From NCBI GenBank assembly GCA_946406035.1, contig CAMJJG010000002.1:1-64000 (forward strand): 64,000 nucleotides of DNA, written 5' to 3'. Position 1 is the stretch's first letter; the number at the start of each line of letters is the position of its first letter. Source of the stretch: an uncultured Prevotellaceae bacterium. GTDB taxonomy: Bacteria; Bacteroidota; Bacteroidia; Bacteroidales; Muribaculaceae. The position numbers and the translations under genes are program-made. The notes under the pieces are model-generated. The model saw nothing but the letters and a program-made list of their open reading frames with translations. It did no database searches and was not told the DNA's origin. This document shows positions 45,752-53,557 of this stretch, piece by piece.

Positions 45752-45786
45752 TTCAGCTGGCCTGTGAAGGTGGGCTGAATTTTTTT
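45752..45786 (+). terminator. Intrinsic terminator before the 45875 glycosyltransferase
   Basis: TTCAGC (45752-45757) and GCTGAA (45774-45779), with inner CCT/AGG pairing, are followed by seven T residues (45780-45786). Confidence 0.7.
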
Positions 45787-45874
45787 GTGCCTTATAGTGG
45801 TTTTTATCCCAAAAAGGTTGTAACTTCGTGCCGTCGCTGGCGATGATCTCCAGTGAGGCTTAACTGTTTAACCG

Positions 45875-47020
45875 ATGATTAACGTTTTTCATATAGTTTC
45901 AAACAAGCACTGGACTGGTGCCGAGCAGTACACCTATGACCTCGTGGCCCTGCTGCGCAATAACCCCGACTTTTATGTCGAGGTGGTGTGCCGCAAGCAT
46001 CCCAATGTCCTCAAGCAATACCGCCGGCTGGAGATTCCTATCTCCATCCTCCCGCTCAAGGGCGTGACCGACATCGACTCGCCCGTGCGTTTTGCGCGAC
46101 TGTTGCGGCACGGCAGCAACATCATCCATGTGCACAGCTTCAGGGACGCCTTCATGGCGGTGATGGCGCGTCGCATCAGTGAAAACCGTGACACGCGGGT
46201 GGTGGTGAGCGTACACGGCGTTTACAAGCCCAAGAGCAACTACATGTACACCAAGCTCTACAAGTCGATCGACCGCTTCATTTTCTCGTCACAGATGGCT
46301 CGTGACGCCTTTGTGGGCAAGGCCAAGAAGCCCTATGCCGACCGCGCAGTGGTCATCCGCGACAGTGTGTGTGACAGCCAGCTCGGCACTCAAGTGCCCG
46401 AATTGCGCCGCGAACTTAACCTCGACAGTCACCAAGCCTTGATTATGTATCACGGCAAGCTCACTGCCGACAAGGGACTCGACGTGCTCCTGAGCGCCTT
46501 GACCCGCATTGACACGTCCAGGTACCACCTGGTCGTCATCGGCGACGGACAAGCCAAGTACAAGGCGCGCATCAAGGGATTTATCGTCTCTAACGGCCTT
46601 GTCAACAACGTCTCGCTGCTCGGTTTCCGCGACAACATCCTCGAGTACTTGCGGCAGGCCGACTTTGGCGTCTTGCCGTCGGTCACTCCCGAGGCGCTCG
46701 GCATTGCCAACCTCGAGTACATGATGGCCGGTAAGGCACACATCTGCACCAACAATGGCGCGCAGCCCGAGTATGTCGTCAATGGCGAGAATGGCCTGCT
46801 TGTGCCTCCGGGCGACGTCGATGCTCTGGCCGATGCCATCAACCTGCTCATCAACGACAGCGCTGCCCGCTCACGCATGGGCACCAAGGCACAGCATGAC
46901 TTTAACACCAATCTCGATTACCCCGGCTTCTACAAGAAGATGACCGACCTCTACCGCCAGCTACTCGAGACCGATCCCGTCGTGGACGTCTCTCGCGACT
47001 CGAGCGGAACCGTTGATTGA
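45875..47020 (+). CDS. Glycosyltransferase family 4
   Basis: A 381-aa GT-B enzyme for envelope glycan synthesis. The N-terminal acceptor domain includes HWTGAEQYTYDLVALLR near residue 14 and HVHSFRDAFMAVMARR near residue 88. The donor domain begins LIMYHGKLTADKGLDVLLSAL near residue 192. The nucleotide-sugar EX7E motif is present as PEALGIANLEYMMAGKA near residue 276, and the PGDVDALADAINLLI tail is typical. There is no membrane segment. It is preceded by a terminator-bearing leader and is not in a polysaccharide cluster. The acceptor is unknown. Confidence 0.92.
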   Translation: MINVFHIVSNKHWTGAEQYTYDLVALLRNNPDFYVEVVCRKHPNVLKQYRRLEIPISILPLKGVTDIDSPVRFARLLRHGSNIIHVHSFRDAFMAVMARRISENRDTRVVVSVHGVYKPKSNYMYTKLYKSIDRFIFSSQMARDAFVGKAKKPYADRAVVIRDSVCDSQLGTQVPELRRELNLDSHQALIMYHGKLTADKGLDVLLSALTRIDTSRYHLVVIGDGQAKYKARIKGFIVSNGLVNNVSLLGFRDNILEYLRQADFGVLPSVTPEALGIANLEYMMAGKAHICTNNGAQPEYVVNGENGLLVPPGDVDALADAINLLINDSAARSRMGTKAQHDFNTNLDYPGFYKKMTDLYRQLLETDPVVDVSRDSSGTVD

Positions 47021-47144
47021 TATACCTTGGATTCTGTCAGTTGGGGTTATCAATTCAGCGACCATAGCGAGCTGTAATGGTCAAAAAAACTCTAGGGTGG
47101 GGCAAAAAATAACGTCACGATGCGCTTTTTTAGCAGAAAATGGC

Positions 47145-47152
47145 TAAATTTG
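47145..47152 (+). promoter_or_regulatory. -7 box of the GYF_2 gene
   Basis: TAAATTTG, 57 bp before ATG 47210. Confidence 0.4.
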
Positions 47153-47209
47153 CCACTGTATAGTTTTTTTATAATCAAAATAGTAAACTTTTAATCGTTG
47201 TTGCAGCCT

Positions 47210-47878
47210 ATGAAATATTATATCGCAGAAAACGGGCAGCAGGCAGGCCCCTTTGAGCCTAGCGAATTGCTTGCCCACGGTTTGACCGTAAATTCGCTCG
47301 TGTGGTGCGAGGGTATGGCCTCTTGGACATCGGCCAGCCAGGTGCCCGAGTTGATGGCATTGCTGTCGGGACAGACATTTAACCCCGGCAATGTGGACAT
47401 GCAGTTACCCCAAGTGCCGCCCATGGGTCAGCCATTGCCCCAGGCGCCGCCCTTCGGCAGCGGACAGCAGCAACCTGCTCCCTATGGCCAACCCTATGGC
47501 CAGGGCACGACCAATCAGCCCTATGCCCAGCCGCAATATGGCCCCAGCAACAATCAGCAGGGCCGTCAAGTGATGCCCAAGACGTGGTTCACCGAGTGTG
47601 TCATCGTCACCATCCTGTCGGCACTGTGCTGCTGCAACCCGTTGGGCCTCCTGTCGGGTATCTACTCGGTCTTCAAGGCCAACAGTTCCAAGAACAAGTA
47701 TGCACGGGGTGATGTCCAGGGCTCGACAGCCGATGGCGCCACAGCCAAGAAGTGGATGATCATCACTATCGTCATTGGCCTCGTGTGGTCCTGCATCCAA
47801 GCCTACCGCATTGTTACCGATCCCGCCTTCTTGCAGCAGATACAGGAAGGAGCCGTCGGGTCGCTGTACGGCTTTTGA
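47210..47878 (+). CDS. GYF_2 (DUF4339) domain protein with CD225-like membrane region
   Basis: A 222-aa protein in three parts. Residues 1-50 form a GYF_2 domain (MKYYIAENGQQAGPFEPSEL, VWCEGMASWTSA). Residues 60-125 are rich in Pro, Gln and Gly (YGQPYGQGTTNQPYAQPQYG) and look disordered. Residues 130-215 have two membrane segments of CD225/dispanin type (VIVTILSALCCCNPLGLLSGIYSVFKAN and WMIITIVIGLVWSCIQAY). Such proteins are common in Bacteroidetes and lack a defined role. I chose the ATG at 47210; the track begins at a TTG. It converges on the DMT transporter gene, 14 bp away. Confidence 0.85.
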   Translation: MKYYIAENGQQAGPFEPSELLAHGLTVNSLVWCEGMASWTSASQVPELMALLSGQTFNPGNVDMQLPQVPPMGQPLPQAPPFGSGQQQPAPYGQPYGQGTTNQPYAQPQYGPSNNQQGRQVMPKTWFTECVIVTILSALCCCNPLGLLSGIYSVFKANSSKNKYARGDVQGSTADGATAKKWMIITIVIGLVWSCIQAYRIVTDPAFLQQIQEGAVGSLYGF

Positions 47879-47892
47879 CCACGGTTGACTGA

Positions 47893-48786
47893 CTAGCTCT
47901 TCCCTCTCACAACCAGCCACACGCCCGTGAAGATGAGTGCCGCGGCAGCGGCATGCATCCATTGTGGCGTCGCTAGACCCATAGCCATGCTGGCCACTAC
48001 GGCGACAAACGGCTGCACATAGTTATACACGCTCACCGTCGTGGGCAACAGCCGCCGCTGGGACCACACCACCAGCAGGAAGGTCAAGAAGGTTGCGCCC
48101 GCCACGATATAGGTGATTTCGCTCGCGGTCTTCAGGCTCATGCCGCTCCAGTCAATCTGCACGATGTGGGGCAGCACCACGGGCAGTATCATCAGGCTGG
48201 CAAACGTGAACGTCCATTTGTTGAACGTGTAGGCGTCATACTTGCGTATCACGCTCGAGTAGTGCGTCAGGTAGAACGCATACCCCACCTGCGAGACCAG
48301 GATGAGCAGGTCGCCCCGGTAGTCGGTAGGCCGTCCGTCACCTGCTGTGGTGCGCAGGATCAGCAGCACCGCTCCCGTGAAGCCCATGATGATGCCCAGC
48401 GCCCGTCGTGGCGTGATGCGCTCGTGCAGCAGTATCGACGACAGGATGAGCGTGAAAATGGGCATCGTCGTCAACTCGATGGTAGCGTTGATGGGCGAGG
48501 TGTAGCTCAGTCCCACGATATAGCCGCCCTGGGCCAGCGCAAAGCCAAAGAACCCCGCGCCCGCCACCTTGACCATGTCGCGGCGCTCGATGTGCTGCTG
48601 CGGCACCACCAGCGACCCGAGCCAGAAGAGTATTGCCGCCCCCATGACACGAAATGCCACCAGTTGCGGGCCCGTGATGCCTCCACGGGTCAGCACGTCC
48701 TTAGAGAACGTCGCCATCAGCCCGAACAGCACCATCGCCAGCAGCATCGCCACGTGCGCCCGCCAGTCCTTATTGAGGTTTTCCAT
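47893..48786 (-). CDS. EamA/DMT-family transporter
   Basis: A 297-aa inner membrane protein with ten hydrophobic segments arranged as two EamA repeats of five (first: HVAMLLAMVLFGLMATFSKDVL; second: LLILVSQVGYAFYLTHYSSVI). The proline-bearing pattern ATIELTTMPIFTLILSSILLHERITPRRALGIIMGFTGAVLLI is the typical end of the first repeat. Relatives export amino acids, nucleosides or other metabolites; the substrate is unknown. Its start overlaps the end of the preceding lipoprotein gene by 17 bp, so the two are probably co-transcribed. Confidence 0.92.
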   Translation of the reverse strand: MENLNKDWRAHVAMLLAMVLFGLMATFSKDVLTRGGITGPQLVAFRVMGAAILFWLGSLVVPQQHIERRDMVKVAGAGFFGFALAQGGYIVGLSYTSPINATIELTTMPIFTLILSSILLHERITPRRALGIIMGFTGAVLLILRTTAGDGRPTDYRGDLLILVSQVGYAFYLTHYSSVIRKYDAYTFNKWTFTFASLMILPVVLPHIVQIDWSGMSLKTASEITYIVAGATFLTFLLVVWSQRRLLPTTVSVYNYVQPFVAVVASMAMGLATPQWMHAAAAALIFTGVWLVVRGKS

Positions 48787-49210
48787 GTTTCATGAGCTGC
48801 ATCTTGCGGTCGCGGTTGACGGCGATGACTCCCTTGACCTGGTTGAAGTGGTCGATGGCTTGGTGGATGTCCTTGCCGCCGGGAAGCCGGATGGCAACCG
48901 CATGGATGTTGTTGTAGCGGTAGATGACCTCGGCACCACATGCCTCAATGGCCTTGTCAAGATGTGCTGTGCCCACCTCGGTATCATAGCTGATGATGAG
49001 CGTGTTGGGCGAGAACATCTCATCCTCGGGGTCAGGCAATGCGGGCAGGCTGTCATCGGTCACGCTGCGCGACTCGATGCTGTCGTTGACGATTTGCGGG
49101 GTCGTGATCATCGATTGGTTAACAGTAACCTGGGAGTCTGGTTGAGAAGAATTGCAACTGCCGGCAAGCATGAGGCTTGCCAGCAGCGCAATCGTTATCA
49201 ATATATTCAT
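48770..49210 (-). CDS. Small lipoprotein with peptidase-inhibitor I9/subtilisin-propeptide-like domain
   Basis: A 146-aa protein with lipobox AGSC (Cys19). A Ser/Thr-rich linker runs to about residue 65. The C-terminal 75 residues (SPNTLIISYDTEVGTAHLDKAI, AEVIYRYNNIHAVAIRLPGG, INRDRKM-like end VIAVNRDRKM) read like the subtilase propeptide fold. No protease follows, so it would be a stand-alone inhibitor or chaperone-like module in the periplasm. This is inference from pattern only. It sits between the CoA-transferase (10 bp) and the DMT gene (overlap), all on one strand. Confidence 0.6.
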   Translation of the reverse strand: MNILITIALLASLMLAGSCNSSQPDSQVTVNQSMITTPQIVNDSIESRSVTDDSLPALPDPEDEMFSPNTLIISYDTEVGTAHLDKAIEACGAEVIYRYNNIHAVAIRLPGGKDIHQAIDHFNQVKGVIAVNRDRKMQLMKHGKPQ

Positions 49211-49220
49211 TGTGAAAGAC

Positions 49221-50720
49221 TTACTTCATGAACTTGGCAAAGTCCACCTTGCGCATGTCGCCGTCGTGCAGCAGCGCGCTGTGCATGGCCAGCGCAATGT
49301 CGGGGTGCATCATCACGTGACCCTTCTTGGCCAGGCTCAGGTACTCGCGCAGTATGGGGCGATAGACGGGATGAGCGGCCTTCTCAATGATCTCGTGGGC
49401 GCTCTGAATGGGATCCTTGCCACGCAGGTCGGCGATACCCTGGTCGGTGATGATGATGTCCACCGAGTGCGGGTTGTGGTCAGGATAGGAAACCATGGGC
49501 ACGATGGTGCTGATGCAGTCGTCCTTCTTGATCGACGGGCACAGGAAGATGCTGGTGTAGGCATTGCGGGTGAAGTCGCCCGAGCCGCCCACGCCGTTCA
49601 TCAGGCGCGTGCCGCTGACGTGGGTCGAGTTGATGTGGCCATAGATGTCGGCCTCGATGGCGGTGTTCATCGTGATGACGCCCAGACGGCGAACCACCTC
49701 GGGGTTGTTGCTGATCTCGCTGGGACGCATGAGCACCTTGCCGTGCAGGGCCTCGCCCTTCTCAAAGAACTCGGTCATCGCACCGCTCGAGAACGTCATC
49801 GAGCACGTGCTGGCAAACTTGCACTTGCCGCTCTCGAGCAGCTCGAGAACGCTGTCCTGGATCACCTCGGTGTACATCTCAAACGGCGGTATCTCGTCGC
49901 TCTTGTCCAGCGCGTCGAGCACGGCGTTGGCGATGTTGCCCACACCACTCTGCAGCGGCAGGAACTCCTTGGGGATGCGGCCTGCCTTGAGCTCTGCTAC
50001 CAGGAAGGCACACACGTTGTGGCCGATGGCGGCCGTCACGTCGTCAACGGGAGTAAAGGCGCCCTCCTTGCTGATGGGCAGCGACGTCTTGACGACGCCC
50101 AGCACCTTCTTGGGGTCAACATGGGCCGTGGGTGTGCCCACGCGGTCATGAGGAGTGTAGATGGGAATCTCGCGGCGGTAGGGCGGGTCATTGGGGGTAT
50201 ACACATCGTGCATGCCGCGGATGCTCTCGGGTATCTGGTCGTTGACCTCGACGATGACCTTGTCGGCCATCTTGAGCCACGTGGCGGTGTTACCCATCGA
50301 CGTGCCCAGCACGAGCTCGCCGTCGTCGGTGATGCTCTGAGCCTCGACAATGGCGATATCCATCTTGCCATAGAAGCCGTAGCGGAACTCCTGCGCCAGC
50401 TCGCTCAGGTGGCGGTCATTGTAGTGGATGGCACCACCGTTGATGGCCTTGCGCATGTCGGGATGAGACTGGTAGGGGGTGCGGAAGTTCAGTGCGTCGG
50501 CGCGGGTCAACTCGCCATCGATGTGGTCGCTCGTCGATGCGCCACTGAACAGGTTGATCTTGAATTCGCGTCCTGCCTCGTGCTCACGCTTGGCGCGCTC
50601 GGCGATAGCCACTGGCACTGCTTGAGGACAACCGGGTGATGTGAAACCCGAAACACCCACTGTGAAGCCATTTTGTACAAATTCGGCGGCTTCCTCGGCC
50701 GAAATAATCGGATAAATCAT
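49221..50720 (-). CDS. Acetyl-CoA hydrolase/transferase family protein (succinate:acetate CoA-transferase type)
   Basis: A 499-aa cytoplasmic enzyme that moves CoA between short-chain acids, probably succinyl-CoA and acetate, in fermentative or TCA-linked metabolism. The N-terminal GFTVGVSGFTSPGCPQAVP and FSGASTSDHIDGELTRADA are family features. The catalytic Glu is expected in MNTAIEADIYGHINSTHVSGTRLMNGVGGSGDF near residue 310. The C-terminal DIIITDQGIADLRGKDP is conserved. Its full length fits the family (about 500 aa). A 149-bp spacer separates it from pgi. Confidence 0.94.
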   Translation of the reverse strand: MIYPIISAEEAAEFVQNGFTVGVSGFTSPGCPQAVPVAIAERAKREHEAGREFKINLFSGASTSDHIDGELTRADALNFRTPYQSHPDMRKAINGGAIHYNDRHLSELAQEFRYGFYGKMDIAIVEAQSITDDGELVLGTSMGNTATWLKMADKVIVEVNDQIPESIRGMHDVYTPNDPPYRREIPIYTPHDRVGTPTAHVDPKKVLGVVKTSLPISKEGAFTPVDDVTAAIGHNVCAFLVAELKAGRIPKEFLPLQSGVGNIANAVLDALDKSDEIPPFEMYTEVIQDSVLELLESGKCKFASTCSMTFSSGAMTEFFEKGEALHGKVLMRPSEISNNPEVVRRLGVITMNTAIEADIYGHINSTHVSGTRLMNGVGGSGDFTRNAYTSIFLCPSIKKDDCISTIVPMVSYPDHNPHSVDIIITDQGIADLRGKDPIQSAHEIIEKAAHPVYRPILREYLSLAKKGHVMMHPDIALAMHSALLHDGDMRKVDFAKFMK

Positions 50721-50775
50721 TCTTTTAGTTTTTGGTCCTTAGTCTTTATGTTAATCAAGCAACTTTAACAACGTT

Positions 50776-50830
50776 GAACAACACAGAACGACACTGTTGT
50801 CATCATAATAGACATTGAACTGTTGTTCTA
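50776..50830. repeat. Inverted repeat in the pgi/CoA-transferase spacer
   Basis: GAACAACA (50776-50783) pairs with TGTTGTTC (50822-50829) around a 38-nt loop. The same arms occur among several GTTGAAC/AACAAC words in this spacer. It might be a regulator site or a transcript structure; no T-run marks it as a terminator. Confidence 0.3.
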
Positions 50831-50869
50831 GTTGTTGTTTTTTGTCGTTACAGTTGGTTGACATGTTAG

Positions 50870-52189
50870 TTAGTTGTTGAGTTTGGCGCGAATTGCGGCT
50901 GTGGCCTCCTCGTGGCCAGGCTTCTCGAGCAGGGCAAACATGTTCTTCTTGTAGGCCTCGACACCCGGCTGGTCAAACGGGTTCACGCCCAGCATGTAGC
51001 CGCTCACGCCGCAAGCCTTCTCAAAGAAGTAGATCAGCTGACCCAGGTAGCGCTCGTTGACCGTCGGCATGGTGATCAGGATGTTGGGCACGCCGCCGTC
51101 AACGTGGGCCAGCCGGGTTCCCAGCTCGGCCATCTTGTTGACGTAGTCCACATTCTTGCCAGCGATGTAGTTCAAGCCGTCCAGGTCCTTCTCGTCGCTG
51201 GGGATGATGACTTCGTGCTGCTGGTCGCCCACGCTGAGCACGGTCTCAAACAGCGTGCGCTCGCCGTCCTGGATCATCTGCCCCATGCTGTGCAGGTCAG
51301 TCGTGAAGTCAACGCTGGCCGGGAAGATGCCCTTGTGGCCCTTGCCCTCGCTCTCGCCGTAGAGCTGTTTCCACCACTCGGCGATGTAGTGCAGGCGGGG
51401 GGTGAAGTTGGCCAGCACCTCAATTTTCTTGCCCTTCTGGTACAGGGCATTGCGCGTGATGGCATACTCCAGCACCTGCTCGTCGTCGCCCTGCTCGATC
51501 TCGACAGCGCCTGCCACCAGGGCACGGATGTCAAATCCTGCCACGGCGATGGGCAGCAGCCCCACTGGCGTGAGCACCGAGAAACGGCCGCCCACGTCAT
51601 CGGGGATGACATAGGTGGCATATCCCTCGTCGCTCGCCAGCTGGCGCAACGCTCCGCGGCGGGCGTCGGTCACGGCGATGATGTTGCGGCGAGCAAATTC
51701 CTTCCCCTCCTGCTTCTCGAGCAGGTCCTTGAAAATGCGGAAGGCGATGCCTGGCTCGGTCGTCGTCCCCGACTTGGAGATAACGATGATGCCAAACTTG
51801 TGACCGCGCACCAGGTCAATCATGTCATACAGGTAATCCTCGCCGATGTTGCTGCCGGCAAACAGCACCTTGGGGCCATTGCTGGCCTTGTAGGCGGCAA
51901 AATGGTCGCTCAATGACTCGATAACGGCCTTGGCACCCAGGTAGCTGCCGCCGATGCCGATGCTGATCACATACTCGCACTCGCTGCGCAGCTGCGCAGC
52001 GCTCTGCTCGATAGCCTCGAACTGTGCCGCGTCGCTGCTGCTGGGCAGGTGTAGCCAACCCAGGAAGTCGTTGCCAGCGCCGCTACCGCTCTCAAGCGTC
52101 TGCTTGGCGGCAAGGGCAAGCTCGCGCAGGGCCTGTGTTTCCACCCCTTGAAGGGCGTATTTGCTGATGACTTGAATTCTCTCGTTCAT
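50870..52189 (-). CDS. pgi: Glucose-6-phosphate isomerase
   Basis: A 439-aa glycolytic enzyme interconverting glucose-6-P and fructose-6-P. The PGI signatures are visible: [40 protein letters not shown] (sugar-phosphate loop), [21 protein letters not shown] and the C-terminal [16 protein letters not shown]. The length fits the shorter family form common in Bacteroidetes and Firmicutes. It lies 63 bp after the GNAT gene on the same strand. Confidence 0.96.
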   Translation of the reverse strand: MNERIQVISKYALQGVETQALRELALAAKQTLESGSGAGNDFLGWLHLPSSSDAAQFEAIEQSAAQLRSECEYVISIGIGGSYLGAKAVIESLSDHFAAYKASNGPKVLFAGSNIGEDYLYDMIDLVRGHKFGIIVISKSGTTTEPGIAFRIFKDLLEKQEGKEFARRNIIAVTDARRGALRQLASDEGYATYVIPDDVGGRFSVLTPVGLLPIAVAGFDIRALVAGAVEIEQGDDEQVLEYAITRNALYQKGKKIEVLANFTPRLHYIAEWWKQLYGESEGKGHKGIFPASVDFTTDLHSMGQMIQDGERTLFETVLSVGDQQHEVIIPSDEKDLDGLNYIAGKNVDYVNKMAELGTRLAHVDGGVPNILITMPTVNERYLGQLIYFFEKACGVSGYMLGVNPFDQPGVEAYKKNMFALLEKPGHEEATAAIRAKLNN

Positions 52190-52252
52190 AATCGTAATTC
52201 TATGATGTTTGGTGTATTTGTTGTCTCCTTAACCCGGAAATATGAGTTCATC

Positions 52253-53386
52253 TCAGATTTCCTTGGTGTAGGCCCGGCGGCGCTTGTGCTGCTCGCGCTC
52301 GAAGTATTCCCACTGCTTGAGCACCTTGCTGTTGGCTTCCAGCTCGCGGTTGCTCTCGGCATACTTGTAGCCGTTCTGGTTGAAGTGGGGTATCAGGTCG
52401 GTGAACAGCAGTGAGTTCACACCCTTGTTCTGGTACTCGGGTTTGACGGCAATGAGCATCAGGTCCACCACGTCGTTGTGCTTGAAGGCATGCAGCAGGT
52501 GTTTCCAGCCCATGGGGAAGATGCGTCCGCGGCTCTTGATGAGCGCCCTGGCCATCGAGGGGATCGAGATGCCCACGGCGATGAGCTCGCGGGTGGTCTT
52601 GTCCACAACCATCGACAGGTCATTCAATGGCAGGAAGGGCAGGTACATCTTGATGTAATGGTTGATCTGCTTGTCTGACAATGGTGAGTAGCCAAAGATG
52701 TTGTCATAGGCCACATTGATTAACTTGAAGATGGCATCACCATAGTCTGCCACCAGTTGCTTGCGGCTGGTGTAGTGCAGGTTCTCCAGGTTGTTGCGCT
52801 CGGCCACAATGTTGGAGATGCGCACCATTTTCTCGGGGATGTCCTTGGGGATGGTGATGAGCAGTTCAATCCAGTCGGCATCCTTGACAAAGCCCAGTCG
52901 CTCGATGTGCTTGGGATAGTAGGCATAGTTGTAGATGCCGCCGCTCGTGCCCACGCGGTCAAAGCCCTCGACGAGCATGCCCTCGGGGTCCATGTCGGTA
53001 AAGCTCAACGGGCCGGTCAAGTGCTCCATGCCTTTGCTCTTGCTCCAGCGGGTAACGGCATCGATCAGGGCATCGGCGACCTCGGCGTCGTCAATAAAGT
53101 CGATGTAGCCAAACCGGGCCTCCTTCTTGCCCGAGCGCTCGTTGACCACCCGGTTGATGATCCCGGCGATGCGGCCCACGATCTCGCCGTCGCGATAGGC
53201 CAGGTAATATACCGCCTCACAGAAGTCAAAGGCCGGGTTCTTGTCGGGCCTCAGGCTGTTCACCTCATCGGTAACCAGCGGGGGCACGTAGCACTTGCTG
53301 TCGCGGTACAGCACGTCGATGGGGTAGTGCACAAACTTGAGCAGGTTGCGCTTCGTTGGTTGGATCTCTCTGATTTCTACAGCCAT
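52253..53386 (-). CDS. GNAT-superfamily acyltransferase-like protein
   Basis: A 377-aa cytoplasmic protein of a type common in Bacteroidetes. The N-terminal part (NLLKFVHYPIDVLYRDSKCYVPPL, EAVYYLAYRDGEIVGRIAGIIN) and the C-terminal acetyl-CoA loop VKPEYQNKGVNSLLF near residue 325 suggest one or two GNAT-like domains. The middle segment HLTGPLSFTDMDPEGMLVEGFD is conserved in this group. No substrate is known. A 36-aa membrane protein gene lies 14 bp upstream and pgi lies 63 bp downstream. Confidence 0.8.
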   Translation of the reverse strand: MAVEIREIQPTKRNLLKFVHYPIDVLYRDSKCYVPPLVTDEVNSLRPDKNPAFDFCEAVYYLAYRDGEIVGRIAGIINRVVNERSGKKEARFGYIDFIDDAEVADALIDAVTRWSKSKGMEHLTGPLSFTDMDPEGMLVEGFDRVGTSGGIYNYAYYPKHIERLGFVKDADWIELLITIPKDIPEKMVRISNIVAERNNLENLHYTSRKQLVADYGDAIFKLINVAYDNIFGYSPLSDKQINHYIKMYLPFLPLNDLSMVVDKTTRELIAVGISIPSMARALIKSRGRIFPMGWKHLLHAFKHNDVVDLMLIAVKPEYQNKGVNSLLFTDLIPHFNQNGYKYAESNRELEANSKVLKQWEYFEREQHKRRRAYTKEI

Positions 53387-53400
53387 AATATTGCTTGTTT

Positions 53401-53511
53401 TTAACCCGCATACACGACGTTATTCAGCCACCACAGCAGGGCAAGAAGCCCTACCAGGATCAGGTTCAGTTTAGTAAAGAACCGTGCATAGTACCGTCGC
53501 TCGGGTGTCAT
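53401..53511 (-). CDS. 36-aa single-pass membrane protein, unrecognised
   Basis: An ORF too short for the track: MTPERRYYARFFTKLNLI followed by LVGLLALLWWLNNVVYAG and a TAA stop. The basic N-terminus followed by a hydrophobic helix of about 20 residues predicts a single membrane span with the N-terminus inside. It fits tightly between the zinc-ribbon gene (46 bp upstream) and the GNAT gene (14 bp downstream) on the same strand. That spacing supports a real coding gene, but no homologue comes to mind. Confidence 0.5.
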   Translation of the reverse strand: MTPERRYYARFFTKLNLILVGLLALLWWLNNVVYAG

Positions 53512-53557
53512 GATTATTTTCTTTTCAGTGGGTCGATTGATAGCTATAACCTATTGC

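Larger units (their letters stand above)
45546..45786 (+). ncRNA. Candidate small RNA or attenuated leader (about 240 nt)
   Basis: The transcript would run from the TAACTTTG promoter to a hairpin plus T7 terminator. It has internal hairpins and no long ORF. It does not match the RNAs I can recognise by eye (tmRNA, RNase P, SRP RNA). It could be a free-standing RNA or an attenuating leader of the glycosyltransferase at 45875. The 5' end is estimated from the -7 box. Confidence 0.4.
45385..45874. other. 490-bp spacer holding a promoter, hairpins, a possible 21-aa ORF and a terminator
   Basis: A promoter at 45511-45539 and an intrinsic terminator at 45752-45786 bracket about 240 nt. After the terminator, TAACTTCG (45821-45828, one base off the -7 consensus) could start the glycosyltransferase message. 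Two further hairpins are AGCGAT/ATCGCT near 45709-45725 and GCAGA/TCTGC near 45544-45572. Confidence 0.5.

Noticed and set aside
49313-49320. TCACGTGA core as a third parS site
   Set aside because: The flanking bases do not match TGTT...AACA; only the 8-bp core fits.
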